The position numbers and the translations under genes were made by a program. This document shows, in pieces, positions 31,090 through 42,895 of a stretch of 64,000 nt of DNA. The notes below the pieces were generated by a model, which did not search any database, had not been told where the DNA came from, and saw nothing but the letters and a program-made list of their open reading frames with translations. Source of the stretch: Unio delphinus (taxonomy: Eukaryota > Mollusca > Bivalvia > Unionida > Unionidae); contig JAQISU010000058.1 of NCBI GenBank assembly GCA_029339505.1, positions 310,001 to 374,000 of the forward strand, written 5' to 3'. Every line of letters starts with the position of its first letter. The stretch's first letter is position 1.

Positions 31090-32077
31090 AAAACCTTACA
31101 GACAGGAAATACATAATCTGGCCCATGAAACTCCTTTGGCTGGTCATTAAGGGATTAATAAAACTTATCACAAGATCTTGACTCACTTCTATTGGCCAAA
31201 AATCAAAAGTGATGTTGCCAAATACTGTAGACCTTGTCATACTTGTCAAATGGTAGGAAAACCCAATCAGAAGATACCTAAGGCTCATCTACAACCTATT
31301 CCTGCCTTTGACGAACCATTTAGCAGAATTATGGCAGATTGTGTAGGTCCCTTACCCAAGACCAAGTCAGGTAACCAATACCTGTTGACCATTATGTGTG
31401 CGTCAACAAGGTTTCCAGAGAAAACTCCGTTGAGGAATATAAAATCTAAAACAATAGTAAAAGCTTTGATAAAGTTTTTTACTCAGTATGGCCTTCCCAA
31501 ATCTGTTCAGTCTGATCATGGTTCAAACTTCATGTCTGGAATTTTCCAACAAGTTATGTATGAATTGGTCATTCAGCAATTCAAATCTTCTGCTTATCAC
31601 CCTGAGAGCCAAGGGGCATTAGAAAGATTCCATCGGACTTTGAAAATTATGATCCGATCATATTGTTTTCATACGAATAAAGATTGGAATGAAGGCATTC
31701 ATTTACTATTGTTTGCTGTTAGAGAATCAGTTCAAGAATCTTTAGGTTTAAGTCCCTTTGAACTAGTTTTTGGACACATTATGCGTGGACCATTGAAGTT
31801 ATTGAAAGAAAAACGTCTCTCTAATGAAGATACTGAGATCAATCTTCTTGATTATGTTTCTGATTTTAGATACAAGTTATCAAAGGCTTGTGAAGTCGCA
31901 AGAGCAAATCTGCACTCTGCTCAATCTAAAATGAAATCAAGATATGATAAAAAAAATCGAAGGAAAGGAGTTTTCAGCCTGGTGATAGAGTCCTGGCTCT
32001 CTTACCAATGTCACAAAATCCTATTCCGGCTAAATATTATGGTCCCTACACAGCTGACTAGAAAATTAATGATTTAA
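31090..32077 (+). pseudogene. Integrase (gypsy element), placed before RT
   Basis: The zinc-binding H-H/CxxC region (CRPCHTCQ near 31230) is interrupted by a stop at 31147-31149 in the His part. Core DDE: Asp in MADCVGPLP, Asp in SDHGSNF, Glu in GALERFHRTLK. The frame is open 31178-32077 and then shifts. The RT lies downstream, so the pol order is PR-IN-RT. Confidence 0.85.
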
Positions 32078-32299
32078 ATTACATCATAAATACTACTGGA
32101 AGGCGCAAACAAAATCAACTCTGCCATATAAGCATGCTAAAAGAGTATATTGAAAGAGATAGCCATGTTAAACCTGTTATTAATTTAGTTGTACTTGTCC
32201 AACTCAGTGAGGAAATATCATCAGATTATATTGATATTGGAATGACGAATCTTTGTAATTCAGAAATTATGAAAGATCTAGACCAGAAACTTTAACATT

Positions 32300-33069
32300 T
32301 ACAAGTGCAAGAAAAAAATGAACTGAAACAGTTATTATTTGAATATGAGCACTTATTTCCAGATGTTCTTACAAGGACAAACAAACTTTTTCATGACGTT
32401 GAAATTGTAAATTTCAAACCTGTTAAACAACATCCATACAGGATGAATCCACTGAAACAAGAATACTTAAAAAAGGAAATTCAATATTTGCTGGAGAATG
32501 ATTTTATTGATCCCAGTACAAGTGATTGAAGTTCACCATGCATACTTGTTCCAAAACCAGATAAAAGTTTCCGTATGTGCACTGATTATAGGAAGGTGAA
32601 CAGTGTGACAAAAACAGATTCATTCCCAATACCAAGAATTGACGATTGTATTGATAAAATCGGGCTTGCCAAGTATGTCACCAAATTTGACCTTCTGAAA
32701 GGATTTTGGCAGATTCCACTAACGGAAAGAGCAATGGAAAGCTCAGCATTTGTGACTCCAGATGGACTTTACCAATATAAAATAATGTCATTCGGGATGA
32801 AAGGGTCACCAAGTACATTTCAACGTCTTATGAATATGATTACCTCTGGTCTAGAAAATTCTGATGCCTATATAGCTTACGTCATCATCTACAACGACAC
32901 CTGGATAGAACATCTAGCAACAATTCAAAAATTCTTTTACAGACTCACTGATGAATGTTTGACAGTTAATTTATCTAAAAGTGAGTTCTGCCGTGCTAGT
33001 GTGACTTTCTTAGGACATATTGTGGGACATGGACAAGTTAAACCAATAAATGTTTTTTCCAGTCTTTAA
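32300..33069 (+). pseudogene. Reverse transcriptase (gypsy element), catalytically dead, no RNase H
   Basis: Recognisable RT blocks: HPYRMNPLKQEYLKKEI, a stop at 32527-32529, then CILVPKPDKSFRMCTDYRK, KYVTKFDLLKGFWQIPL and FGMKGSPSTFQRLM. The YxDD box reads YIAY (32868-32879), so both catalytic aspartates are gone. The protein ends after LGHIVGHGQVKP at 33069, where RNase H should begin, and only 121 bp separate it from the right LTR. Confidence 0.88.
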
Positions 33070-33190
33070 CAATATCTTATATCATATACACTGTAATTTA
33101 TACGAGTTTTTTTAACCTGAGGTGTAAATCGGTTTGTGGTAAAAAGAAACTTTTATCATATAAACCTTTCTTTTTATTTTATGGGGGAAG

Positions 33191-34003
33191 GTTATACGTA
33201 TATTTGATATGTCATTTATATTTATTTTTATTTTTGTTTGTTTGTTAGATTTAAATTTGGCATTTTATGTTATAAGATTCTTTCATTGAAGGGGCTGGGC
33301 TGACCTGTACTTTACAGAGTAAACACCAGGTGTTGACCTCATTTCTGACCTGGTTTCAGAGTTGTAAACAAGCTTTTAAAATGATTGGTTGGTACCAAGG
33401 ACAAAATGGAGCTTTATATAAACGTCTTTCTATTTTTAATTGGGTCATAAGGTGTGTACGTGAGTTTTTGAACGTAAATTATTTTTAAGAGTTTGTTGAT
33501 GATCATGTGACCCTTTCCTGTTTACGTAAAAACAGCTATATAAATTATGTTTTGGAGCGAGCTATTCAGTAGAAGTTGGGCTTTCAGAATATTAAGTTGT
33601 GTCTTTTTGGGTTATTATAAATTACCTTCTATTGGAAATTATGACAATTCGTATGGATCAAGAGGAATTATTTTGTTATTTTTCTAGAAAAGAATTGTGC
33701 TCATAGAAATGTTATTGACAAGAACTGAATTCATCAAGTGACATCGTCTTTCATATTGGATACTTCGCTGGAATTCAAACTTAGAATTATTTAGACATTT
33801 TATTACCAGGACTTTTGCAATTTCTCACGTGGATAATATTTTGAATTATTTTTAGATTAATTTTGGAATTGATTCTTAAAACCGAAAGTTTTTTTTTCTT
33901 GTCTGAAAAATATTTGTGCTTGATAAATTGTTTATTCAGTTTTACAAGCTTGTTATTTTCACTCTTTCTATGTTACTGTTTATTCGAGCTTAAGCACGTA
34001 ACA
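33191..34003 (+). repeat. Right LTR of gypsy element
   Basis: Matches 28043-28849 throughout with scattered substitutions and small indels; ends AAGCACGTAACA. The number of differences (several per 100 bp by eye) indicates an old insertion. Confidence 0.88.
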
Positions 34004-34194
34004 ATTATTAATAAGTGGGGAGCACTAGAACCATTCCTTGGGACTCTATTACGTTCATCAAAATATATATTTTCTATCGTCGCTAGTCAAGGGTCGATGC
34101 TCCATTGGTTGCACTGCCATTTGCAACTTAAGGGAATGATAAGTGTTGCATTTGCGATAACTATTGAATGAGCTTAAGAAACTTGTCCAATCAG

Positions 34195-34907
34195 TGTCAC
34201 GGAATTGTGTATAATTGGTATCAATATGTATATGTGGTGAAAACTGTATTCGGGTTTCGCTGCCGCGTGGAGCGTCACCGAGGGTGGTTATCGGCTATAG
34301 TTATTTCGAAATAGTGAGCGAAACTCAGCTCATGCTGCATGTGCAAATTGCCTGCAGTTTAAAAGTCTAGGTACCTAGCTGCGCATATCAGTCACAGCTA
34401 GGGTATATGATAGAGCAAATCTCAGTAAACATCACATTACAATCCAATCTTGTCAGAAAGCTTCTCGCGTTAAGGAAGCAAAACTTTTAGTTAAAGAGGT
34501 AAAATAGATTTAAGATTATATTCTCATCGCTATTCGTTTTATATGACATATTATTTTCATATATCAGATGTTTTAGTATTTATTCTAAATTCTACAAACT
34601 AAATACCTAGGTTATGCAGCGCCATTATATTAGTAATACTATAGTCTGCTTCCAGATAGCTTTTTTTGTAACTGAACAGACAAATTGAGTTTAATTATAC
34701 GCTGCATGCATTGAACGTTTAAGGTATATGGATAGCTAATTCATGTGCGCGCATACGCATCATATATGAATGTCGATGTACTTAACCGTGTCATATGTAT
34801 TACACGGTTTGGTCGTTTTAATTTTAACTGACCGTGGGTGACCGTGTGTGCCCGTGTGTGGTGTTTGTGTATGCTGCCTTTGTGTATGCTGCTTTATGTA
34901 TGCTGCG

Positions 34908-34969
<62 letters not shown>

Positions 34970-35524
34970 TATATATAATTGGGTGATGTGAAGTCGCAGA
35001 ACTGTGGGGTTTCTTGTGACGTATACGCTGTGTCTGGCGACGTTGGTTCGGAAGAGTATACTGGAGTTCTCGATGCGAGGGACCAAGGCTTCGCGACCAT
35101 CGTGTCTGTGTTAAATGTAAGGGTTCCGGAGGGATCCTTCAAACAGACAGGGAGGAGTGGACCATGAGTGGCGACTCCGCAACCATTGACTAGAGCGGGT
35201 GGAACCGGATATACATCTAGGACGTCAAATGGAGGCCACGATAGTTAGAAAATACGTGTTCCATATTATTGCTATTAGCACCTGAGCAAATATTTCACAT
35301 TTATGTATCAACTTCGTTATTTGAACGATAAATTCGTAAACTTATAATTTCTTATTTACATCGCAGTCTCGTTATTTGAACGATAAATTCATAGGTTCAT
35401 AATATCCTATTTACAATTTCGTTACATGAACGATAAAATCGTAACATACATACGTTTACTTTGCTAAGTCGCTATATGAACAATATAACCAAAATTACAG
35501 GCCTTTACATTTGTCTCGTTATAC

Positions 35525-35578
<54 letters not shown>

Positions 35579-35862
35579 AAATGCATACGTATACTTGTAT
35601 TTGTTAATCGGGTGATAAGACGTGATTCACGTCAGTTTCAAATGTCTTTCGTTGAAATCATTCTTTGATGGTTTTTTTCATTGAGTTACTTGTTGTTGAT
35701 AGTTCCATGTTAGGAACATTATAATGTTTCCTTATCTTTTGTTTATAATGTTGTCAGATTTTTTTTTACATTTAAATTGCGTTTGTAAATAAACATCTCA
35801 CTAACGCAGTTGCTTTCGGTGTCTTCACTAATCCAGTCCCAACCGGGCTTCATCCTGTGACA
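34195..35862. mobile_element. Solo LTR, 1.67 kb, with 5-bp target duplication
   Basis: Begins TGTCACGGAATTG and ends CATCCTGTGACA (TG...CA, terminal inverted TGTCA). It is flanked by ATCAG on both sides (34190-34194 and 35863-35867). No coding region inside; a short ORF at 34979-35167 has no motif. It holds (AT)n runs at about 34908-34965 and 35527-35575. The family of origin is not recognised; it is not the element at 28043. Confidence 0.8.
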
Positions 35863-35867
35863 ATCAG

Positions 35868-36900
35868 TTTTCTCGTTACATGTACATAGGGGAATTAGCA
35901 CAATGGGCTCCGTAAACAAATTTTAAGAAGTTAATCGTTCACGCACAAATGTTTGTTTCCATTTATGGTATGAAAACTTACATACATACATACAAATATA
36001 CGTACACACACACAAATAATCTGATGACTGAAACATCTTATCATTAACTAAAAGAACGGTTGCTTAGGACAAGACCATACTTGATTAAATATGATTTATC
36101 AGTCAAAATCGGTACAATGAGAAGTTGATTTATTCTGAATATAACTATACGCATAGAATGTGTGCAGAAGCAAAGAATCTAGAAGTACGAAATATATAGT
36201 ACAAGCTTGTATCTCCTTCATGTTTTACTGTTGATATTACCAAATGGTCTTGACTTCTTTGTTTCACCAAATATAAACGTTGATAATTCTAAATTTCTAA
36301 GAAGCATGCTTTCCTTGCTGTCTAATTAATGCACGAAATGTATTACGTAATGCTTACGTTCCATGATTATTTCAGTTCAAACCATAATATATAATTTAGT
36401 GGCAAAGGTTCTATATTCACATTCCAAACAAAATATGAAATTGTGTGTATTATACATTATCTCTGTATCAAACGTTCTAACAATAAGTGAGGTTTCGTTC
36501 CTTTCATCTTTTACAATATAATATCCAAGCAGACATAATCACTTCGTGAAATCTGAAATCTGTTACAAAACCAATTGAGAATAAATAAATGATTGTGAGT
36601 GTATAGGCAGATTTGCAAAGATTATATTGAAAGATTGTTCGGACACTATTTTCAGCGGATACCAAATATTTCAAACAATAAACTGTAAATGGTATGTTTC
36701 CTTGCTATCCATCAAGGCACTGTTAACTCTGCATTTTCCGAATGGTCATTTCCTGCTGGAATAAAGCAATATATTTGCCAATTAATTATGCAACGTGCGG
36801 AGATGATAATGTGTATACAATATAATCATGCTTAGCATCCTATTCAACAGTAACTCATTATAATGTATGATATATCATACATACATAGTTAGCTTTACTT
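35868..36900. other. Non-coding host DNA
   Basis: No gene or clear repeat seen apart from a short CATA microsatellite near 35982. Confidence 0.5.
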
Positions 36901-36904
36901 TTCG

Positions 36905-37209
36905 CTCGGAATTGCTGTGTGACATATTGGTTATAGCGTTTTCCTCAGAAGCGAGAGGTCGTCGGTTCAAACCTCTGTTACCTTTAAGAATGCTCTTAAA
37001 ACTCAACTTCTTTGACTGTAAGAACAAAATTAAAAAGACTTAAAATGTTTCCTACCTTAAACATTTTCCGCTTTTTTTTGTTTTCCAATATCAGGGTGTT
37101 ATTTTTTGTTTGCTTTTATTCATATCATTATAGCTGTTGTAAAGAAAGTGCTTAGAGCTTCAAAAGATTAGGTGCTATACAAAGTCCCCATTATTATTAT
37201 TATTATTAT

Positions 37210-37245
<36 letters not shown>

Positions 37246-37262
37246 TAGTAGTAGTAGTAGTA
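36905..37262 (+). mobile_element. tRNA-derived SINE head with LINE-like 3' tail
   Basis: GGTTATAGCGTTTTCCTCAG then GGTCGTCGGTTCAAACC (36929-36980) resembles pol III A and B boxes. It is followed by an AGTGCTTAGAGCTTCAAAAG tail and an (ATT)n(AGT)n run (37190-37262). The same tail ends the LINE remnant near 61910-62040. Confidence 0.6.
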
Positions 37263-37477
37263 TTAACTGGTAAGGGATATATCCTTATGTTCATATGTCC
37301 CCGTTGTACGTTGGTAAAAATCCATGATAACTAGTTTTCCTTCTAACTTTCAGTTAGCACTTTAATTACGTCTACTGTTATGTAAGAACATGGTGGTATA
37401 TCGTGGAGGCACCAAACTGACAAAATGTTTATAATGTAGTTCTCTCTGACTTTATATTAAATGAAATGTGTACAAAC

Positions 37478-37568
37478 TAATGGCACCCAATGCCAGACAT
37501 GTAACACCCAATGCCAGACATGTAACACCCAATGCCAGACATGTAACATCCAATGCCAGACATGTAAT
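37478..37568. repeat. 21-bp tandem repeat, four copies
   Basis: Unit CACCCAATGCCAGACATGTAA, one base change in the last copy. Confidence 0.95.
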
Positions 37569-38529
37569 GTATGAAGTGTTTCATCAAACGCAGTGTCGCA
37601 TCTGTTGTGATTTAGTACTGGTTATGTAATCTTGGGCAAAGTGAAAAATCTAGTGAATACAAGTTACGTGGTACATGAACTTAAATATTTCTAAATGAAT
37701 AATGCTGATTTGATGATTAAAAGAAAGCCACATATAACTATAAGGTTTAACTTATCGTGATTTACTATTTATAGGAGTGTAAATTTTAATGTTCTCTCGC
37801 ATCAGTAGCATAAAGTCCTTCATATTTTAATTACTTATAATGGATTAGGAAAAAGGTACACTATACAAAATACACATCCATGATAATTTATTCTTATAAA
37901 ACTTTAATTAGTTGCGGATTGGGACCTAATTATTGAGATTGAAGACTGATTGATTGGGCTAGGAAGTCGGTTAAAAATGTTTTGTGTCCATCATCGTCGT
38001 TCATGTACAAAATCGTGATCAAATATCTCGAGGATTTACATAAAACAAAAAGTGAAATACATATCACGTTTTCTCTCAGTCCTATTTACATTACCGGCTG
38101 ATCAATCAGTGGTCAAGCTGAATATATCAAACTGTTTCGTAAATATAAATATGTAAATTACCATCGGATTTGAACATATGATAAAAAGAGTATGTCATCT
38201 AAATTCAGGTTATAAATTATGTCCCCTTTCAATAGACATGTCTATTTTGAGTCATTTACTTCACCGTATCCAGTAACCATGCACGGTTACTACAAGACAT
38301 ACAGGACTGATCTGGGATGGAATATATTTCATGAAAAATCGTAGCAAATGTAAGTATTTAAGAAACGTGTAAATCCTAACTGATCAAAACATCAGCTACG
38401 GACAAACGCATATAAAACAATTATATTACAGGCAAGATATTCTTTGTTTGTTTTGTTTGATTATGATTTTTAACCTAGCTTTAACAAAGTTTTAGTCATA
38501 TTACTACCACGACTGTAGTAAGGCAATTT

Positions 38530-38635
38530 ATTGTGATCTTTAGCACTGGGGCATCATGCCGCAAACATATAGCACAATGTCCCACACAGTCACATTATCC
38601 TGACACCAGGCCGACCAGTCCTAACACTAACATCT
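38530..38635 (-). mobile_element. 3' half of a SINE split by copy B
   Basis: Contains GCATCATGCCG, CACATTATCCTGACACCAGG and CCGACCAGTCCTAA, all shared with the complete SINE at 54660-54935. It stops at CATCT, and the other half starts again at 51763. Confidence 0.85.
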
Positions 38636-38896
38636 AGCAGCAGAGAGTGTGAGCCGGACATGTTTCAAGCAAAAAATCAGTTTTAACCGTCAAAACGGCA
38701 AATAGAGCCATCCTACGAATTTTCATGTTTTAACCAAAAAAAAAAAAAATAAAGTCTCCATTTGCCAAACAGAGACTTAGTCATTTTGGTCTGAAAACAC
38801 GATCTTGCAGGAGGCTTCGAAATGAGTAAAAACTCACCCCATTGATTTCAACCGAATATTTTATCAAGTCCGACACGATATCGCGTCCGAGGGTCT
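38636..38896 (+). repeat. Left terminal inverted repeat, copy B
   Basis: 261 bp starting AGCAGCAGAGAGTGTGAGCC, more than 90% identical by eye to the reverse complement of 51506-51762. The inner 49 bp are the last codons of the ATPase gene. Confidence 0.93.
38752..38778. repeat. 27-bp near-palindrome in left TIR, copy B
   Basis: AAGTCTC ... GAGACTT with near-symmetrical centre; see 12146-12172 and 51623-51649. Confidence 0.8.
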
Positions 38897-39513
38897 GCTA
38901 AATTTATCGTCACAAATCCGTGTGGTATTGACTGAGCGTGACTAAAGAAATTTCTAAATTGATTATGATTCATATCACCGCTCCACCAGGTCTGATGAAT
39001 ATTTCGTAGCGTATGAGTATCAACGCCGTTAAATACACACAATAAATTGCAATTATCGCGAATCACTTTTGGTATTTGTGTGTATCGTTGAGTGACATAT
39101 ATCACATCAGTACTTTTATGCCTGCCTCGAGAAAATATTCTAGCAGGATTTGTTTGATTATCTAACATGATATCGTCATAGACAACTAAATTGTTAATAC
39201 TTCCATCGATATCATCAATGCTCGGTGCATCGTTGATATCAGTAATAAATTCAATAAAATCATCATCGATTTGAAATTTTTTTGCTTTCTCGTTAAAATC
39301 CCTTAGCACTTCATAGCATCGCTGATCGTCTACACTCGGGGCTATTAAATACAACTTGTTCCATTTCATCCATCTCGTTATCAAATTAAGTAGCAGTTGT
39401 GTCTTTCCGCTTCCAGATGGTCCGATTATAATCATTCTAATTGAATTCGGCAACATGTCATGGTGTTTAATAGGTTCCCGCCGTCGGGTAGCTGAATAAT
39501 CAATTATATTCAT
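38848..39513 (-). CDS. Genome-packaging ATPase, FtsK/HerA type (copy B)
   Basis: Intact, 221 residues from ATG at 39513. Walker A GPSGSGKTQLLLN, Walker B NLVVYDD, then VTQRYTQIPKVIRDNCN, same spacing as in copy A. Frame conserved over the full length despite clear divergence from A, so it was under selection until recently or was spared by chance. The 3' end is part of the left TIR and is therefore duplicated at the other end of the element. Confidence 0.93.
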   Translation of the reverse strand: MNIIDYSATRRREPIKHHDMLPNSIRMIIIGPSGSGKTQLLLNLITRWMKWNKLYLIAPSVDDQRCYEVLRDFNEKAKKFQIDDDFIEFITDINDAPSIDDIDGSINNLVVYDDIMLDNQTNPARIFSRGRHKSTDVIYVTQRYTQIPKVIRDNCNLLCVFNGVDTHTLRNIHQTWWSGDMNHNQFRNFFSHAQSIPHGFVTINLADPRTRYRVGLDKIFG

Positions 39514-39530
39514 GCTGTTATATATAAATT

Positions 39531-39692
39531 ATGGATCTATATTGTGTGAAGTGTAAGGCGCGTACTGGCTCAGATGACTTGACGACGATTACAACTAAAA
39601 ATAACCGATCAGCGCTTTCTGGTAAATGCGTACAATGTAGTACAAAGAAATTTAGATTTGTTTCCAAGGATTTAAAAAAAACGAGGGGGTGA
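39531..39692 (+). CDS. Zinc-ribbon protein, DUF5679-like (copy B)
   Basis: 53 residues from ATG: YCVKCKART, KNNRSAL, then CVQCSTKKF. The two CxxC knuckles are kept, although the second lacks the usual glycine found in copy A (CATCG versus CVQCS). Starts 17 bp from the divergent ATPase ATG. Ends in the A8 tract region where the PLA2 frame begins. Confidence 0.75.
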   Translation: MDLYCVKCKARTGSDDLTTITTKNNRSALSGKCVQCSTKKFRFVSKDLKKTRG

Positions 39693-40026
39693 TATCGCAG
39701 CCAAATTGGCGAAACTCCCTGGAACCCCATGGGCAAAGTACCCCGGAAAAAAACACCTTCCAGGGTATAGTTATTGTGGACCGGGAACAAGAGTTGATAT
39801 CAGACTCAATAATCATAACCAACCCAAACCCGGTGAAGAACCAATAAACGCCATTGATAAGGCGTGTCACGTTCACGATGCTGCTTATAAGAGCAGCAAT
39901 TTGCAACACAGGCATCTAGCAGATGTGAAATTAATTCATGCATTAAATGCTATTCCTGATAAATCTTTCAAAGAAAAATTGGCTTCCTTTTTGATAAAAT
40001 CGGTTATGAAAAGTAAATTGATATAA
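39676..40026 (+). CDS. Phospholipase A2-like protein without AUG start (copy B)
   Basis: The frame opens after the TAA at 39673-39675 and has no Met before the domain. YCGPGT and IDKACHVHDAAY carry the Ca loop and His-Asp pair. It overlaps the zinc-ribbon gene in the +1 frame, as in copy A. The C-terminus is five residues shorter than in A owing to a TAA at 40024-40026. The next gene, integrase, starts 23 bp later. Confidence 0.78.
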   Translation, partial: KKRGGDIAAKLAKLPGTPWAKYPGKKHLPGYSYCGPGTRVDIRLNNHNQPKPGEEPINAIDKACHVHDAAYKSSNLQHRHLADVKLIHALNAIPDKSFKEKLASFLIKSVMKSKLI

Positions 40027-40048
40027 TGTGCTGGTAATTAATAACAAC

Positions 40049-40996
40049 ATGGAATCTATTTATTATTCCCCAAGAGGATACTGGAGGGGTAAATCAGCAA
40101 TCAATAAACTCGCTAGCGCTGTAAAAGTGAAAAAACCCACTGCGGCTCATTGGTTATCCAAACAGGCACTATGGCAAATTTATCTACCACCGCCTAAACA
40201 AATTAATTACTCGCATTTTGATGTGACTGTCCCTAATGAAGTTCATCAAGCTGATAAATTATTTCTGCCACATGATGGTGGTTACAAATACGCGTTAACT
40301 GTAGTTGATGTTGCAAGTCGATACAAAGAAGCAGAACCGTTAAAAATAAAATCATAACCTGAAGTGGCTTCTGCATTTGAAAGGATTTATCGAAGGGATC
40401 CTCTGCACTGGCCAAATCTATTACAAGTTGATCCTGGCAAGGAATTTCAGGGTGCAGTGTTATCAACAATGAAACATCATAATGTTACCATCAGACGGGG
40501 GCATACTGCACTACATCGCGATCAGGAAATTGTAGAACGATTTAATAAAACCCTTGCTGAGAGGTTATTTGGATATCAATACGCAAAAGAATTCATCCAA
40601 GAAAAAAGATCCCGTAAATGGGTCAAAAGATTACCAGCTGTGATTACCGCACTGAAAAAGGAGATTACTAGAACACTTAATTTGAAACCTATCAACGCTA
40701 TTAAAAAGAAGTATATACCCGTACAACCACAAAAAGATTTCAAAGAACCAATTCTTGGTAGTAATATCACTGTTAGGTATTTATACGAACCAGGAGAGCT
40801 TGAAGGTAGCAGAAAAAGGGCTACTTATCCTATTTGGAGTGTTACTGCACACAAGATATCTAGTATAACACGATCTAGCGTTTCTAGACCAGCAATCTAT
40901 AGACTGGATTCAACTGCCCCTCAACGAGGATTTACTTGACAACAATTACAAGTGATACCCGAGGATGCTAAATTACCACCGCGGGGTCTTAATTAG
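40049..40996 (+). pseudogene. rve-type integrase with two nonsense codons (copy B)
   Basis: One frame from ATG to the final stop, interrupted by TAA at 40355-40357 and TGA at 40937-40939. Catalytic Asp in VHQADKL, Asp in LQVDPGKEF and Glu in IVERFNKT are all present. The first stop falls in the core domain before the second Asp, so no active product is expected. It contains a 13-base fragment (40875-40887) of the palindrome found twice in copy A. Confidence 0.88.
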
Positions 40997-40999
40997 GAT

Positions 41000-42853
41000 T
41001 TTCAAAGACAACTCTTCGAAGTTGATTTATTCTTCGTACTCTGGATACTGCAAGATAGACTAAATTTGACCATTCGATGCGATTATCTACTATCCAAACA
41101 ATTGTATCCGATATTGTCAATCCCGATTATTCTTCGTCCATGATCTTTTGCTTCGTTGTTTCTGATTTCAAATAGCTTTTTAGACCAATCCATGATTTGT
41201 TGTTCATCAAAATCAGGAAACAGTTTTCGCTGTTCGCTAATTATTTTTTCTATATCAGGTTGTGATAACCAGACTGATTTCTGTGCTCGATAGGATATAA
41301 TCGCTTCACTGACAATTAACGATTTTAGCATCTTACAATCAATCATATACCGTAATAACACTATTGGCATCCAGTGTTTTTCAGACATGTGTTTACCAAT
41401 AAAAACATAACTACACGGATGAAGTCCTGTAGCCAATTCAAATGATACTACACAAGCGAATCCTGTTGAATCAAAATCAGGCAGTGGTCCATTAATCGCA
41501 ACACGAGCCATTTCGTGTGTGGGGTGTCCAAATCGTTTGAAATATTCGCTACATTCTCCATACCCGAGAAAACTCCCTGGATAACACACAATCATATCAA
41601 CGGAAATAACGGTTTCAGGGTCATATTTTGTATTCCATAACCCTCCATGGCTGTATTCAAGACAAGACAATCTGACATGTGATAAAAACTCACTTCGGGT
41701 TGGTTTCCACGCGTTTTTCTTCCTAGCAAAATGTGCTGCAACTGATGGTAGTTTAAAACAATTTGTTAATAATTGTTCGCTGTCCCCCCCCCCCCCCAGA
41801 ACTCTGGGGAGAAAACTCACTAGCTAGTTTTTTCATTTGATTATGTAGCTCTTCAGTATGGCACAATTCTCCGTTGGGTCTTACAAAGTGATCAAATATA
41901 CATTCATCGTCTGCAGCACTATGAAATAGTCACATCGACACAGGATCTTTTTTACTCAAATTGTAAATAGCATCAAATAATTTCTGCTCGGAAAAAAATT
42001 CTTCGGTTTGGGGTATATATCTCACGGTTCTATCCCGTGGGAATATTGTTACTGCAGATGACCACGCGTGTTCGTTATGATCAATAATTTGTATTGGAGT
42101 AACTTTTTTTTGATTGATATTTCGGTTAGTATAATACTTCACCGGTTATTGTCGTTACTGATATTGGAAATCTCAATGATGTTTCTAATTTGATTATATC
42201 CTGAATTGTTGCCCAATCCTGTTTCACTGTTAATTCCCATTCGGTTTTTTTTTTCGTCTTAGATCAGTCAATTTATTTCCCCGGGACGCATTTGTGAAGT
42301 GTTCTATTATTCGTGTTGCTACACAATTAAGCCTTGACGAAGTCAGTGATGAAGAATATTTCATGACTGCTAGTTGTACAATATCGGGTTTGTCATTTAA
42401 TGGATATATCCCGTAAACAACTGCTGTTACAGGATAAGATCTTTCGTAGTACGGTTTATCAATTCCAGTCAAAATTCCTGGTTTGGAATCTTGATTCACA
42501 GTGACAGTTTTTTTGTCCTTGAGAATGGGTTCGTATTTATCCCTAATGATCCAATTTCCAGTGTCGTCACGGATAAGGAATTTTATTCGAAAAAAATACC
42601 TTTCTCGCCCAAGATTTGAGATTATTCCTGCTGCTTTTTCATCATTCATGGTGGCGTCAACATTACCATCAATTCGAAATGTTGACCAACAATGAGCTGC
42701 CCAATCACGCTTGAATTCATTAAAACAGTCTCTGATTTTACTAATCATGGTTCTATCACTAATTTTATCCTTGGGTGTATCAGAAACTCTATCGAGATTG
42801 AATTTAACACTTTTCCAGGGCGTTATTTTCGATAATTTCTTGAACTCTTTCAT
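41000..42853 (-). pseudogene. Polymerase-helicase gene, internally deleted (copy B)
   Basis: ATG at 42853. Frame breaks at a T10 tract (about 42245), near 42150 and around 41820-41930, where a run of 14 C interrupts. Polymerase motif A region is still readable (ISVDMIVCYPGS), but the aromatic-acid context has changed relative to A. Similarity stops after RRIIG (about 41110) and resumes in the helicase motif VI region, so polymerase motif C and most helicase motifs, about 1.35 kb relative to copy A, are deleted. It has a single copy of the 20-residue N-terminal block that is triplicated in A. The downstream HNH domain is also lost. Confidence 0.88.
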
Positions 42854-42895
42854 ACTATAATTAAAACAAGCATTTAAATGAAAGATTTATGTATA

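Larger units (their letters stand above)
28043..34003 (+). mobile_element. Ty3/gypsy LTR retrotransposon of Gmr1-like domain order, defective
   Basis: Two LTRs of about 810 bp flank a gag-protease-integrase-RT interior. The integrase comes before the RT, which is the order described for Gmr1-like gypsy elements (established knowledge). Flanks: ATTA is present before 28043 and after 34003, a likely 4-bp target duplication. The polypurine tract ATGGGGGAAGG lies directly before the right LTR. Stops and frameshifts occur in every gene, the RT catalytic box is changed and RNase H is missing, so the copy cannot move on its own. Confidence 0.88.

Noticed and set aside
34979..35167. 62-aa ORF in the solo LTR
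   Set aside because: Lies inside an LTR, GC-rich patch only, no protein motif.
37190..37262. Trinucleotide repeat as a regulatory element
   Set aside because: It is the normal ATT-type tail of a SINE/LINE copy.
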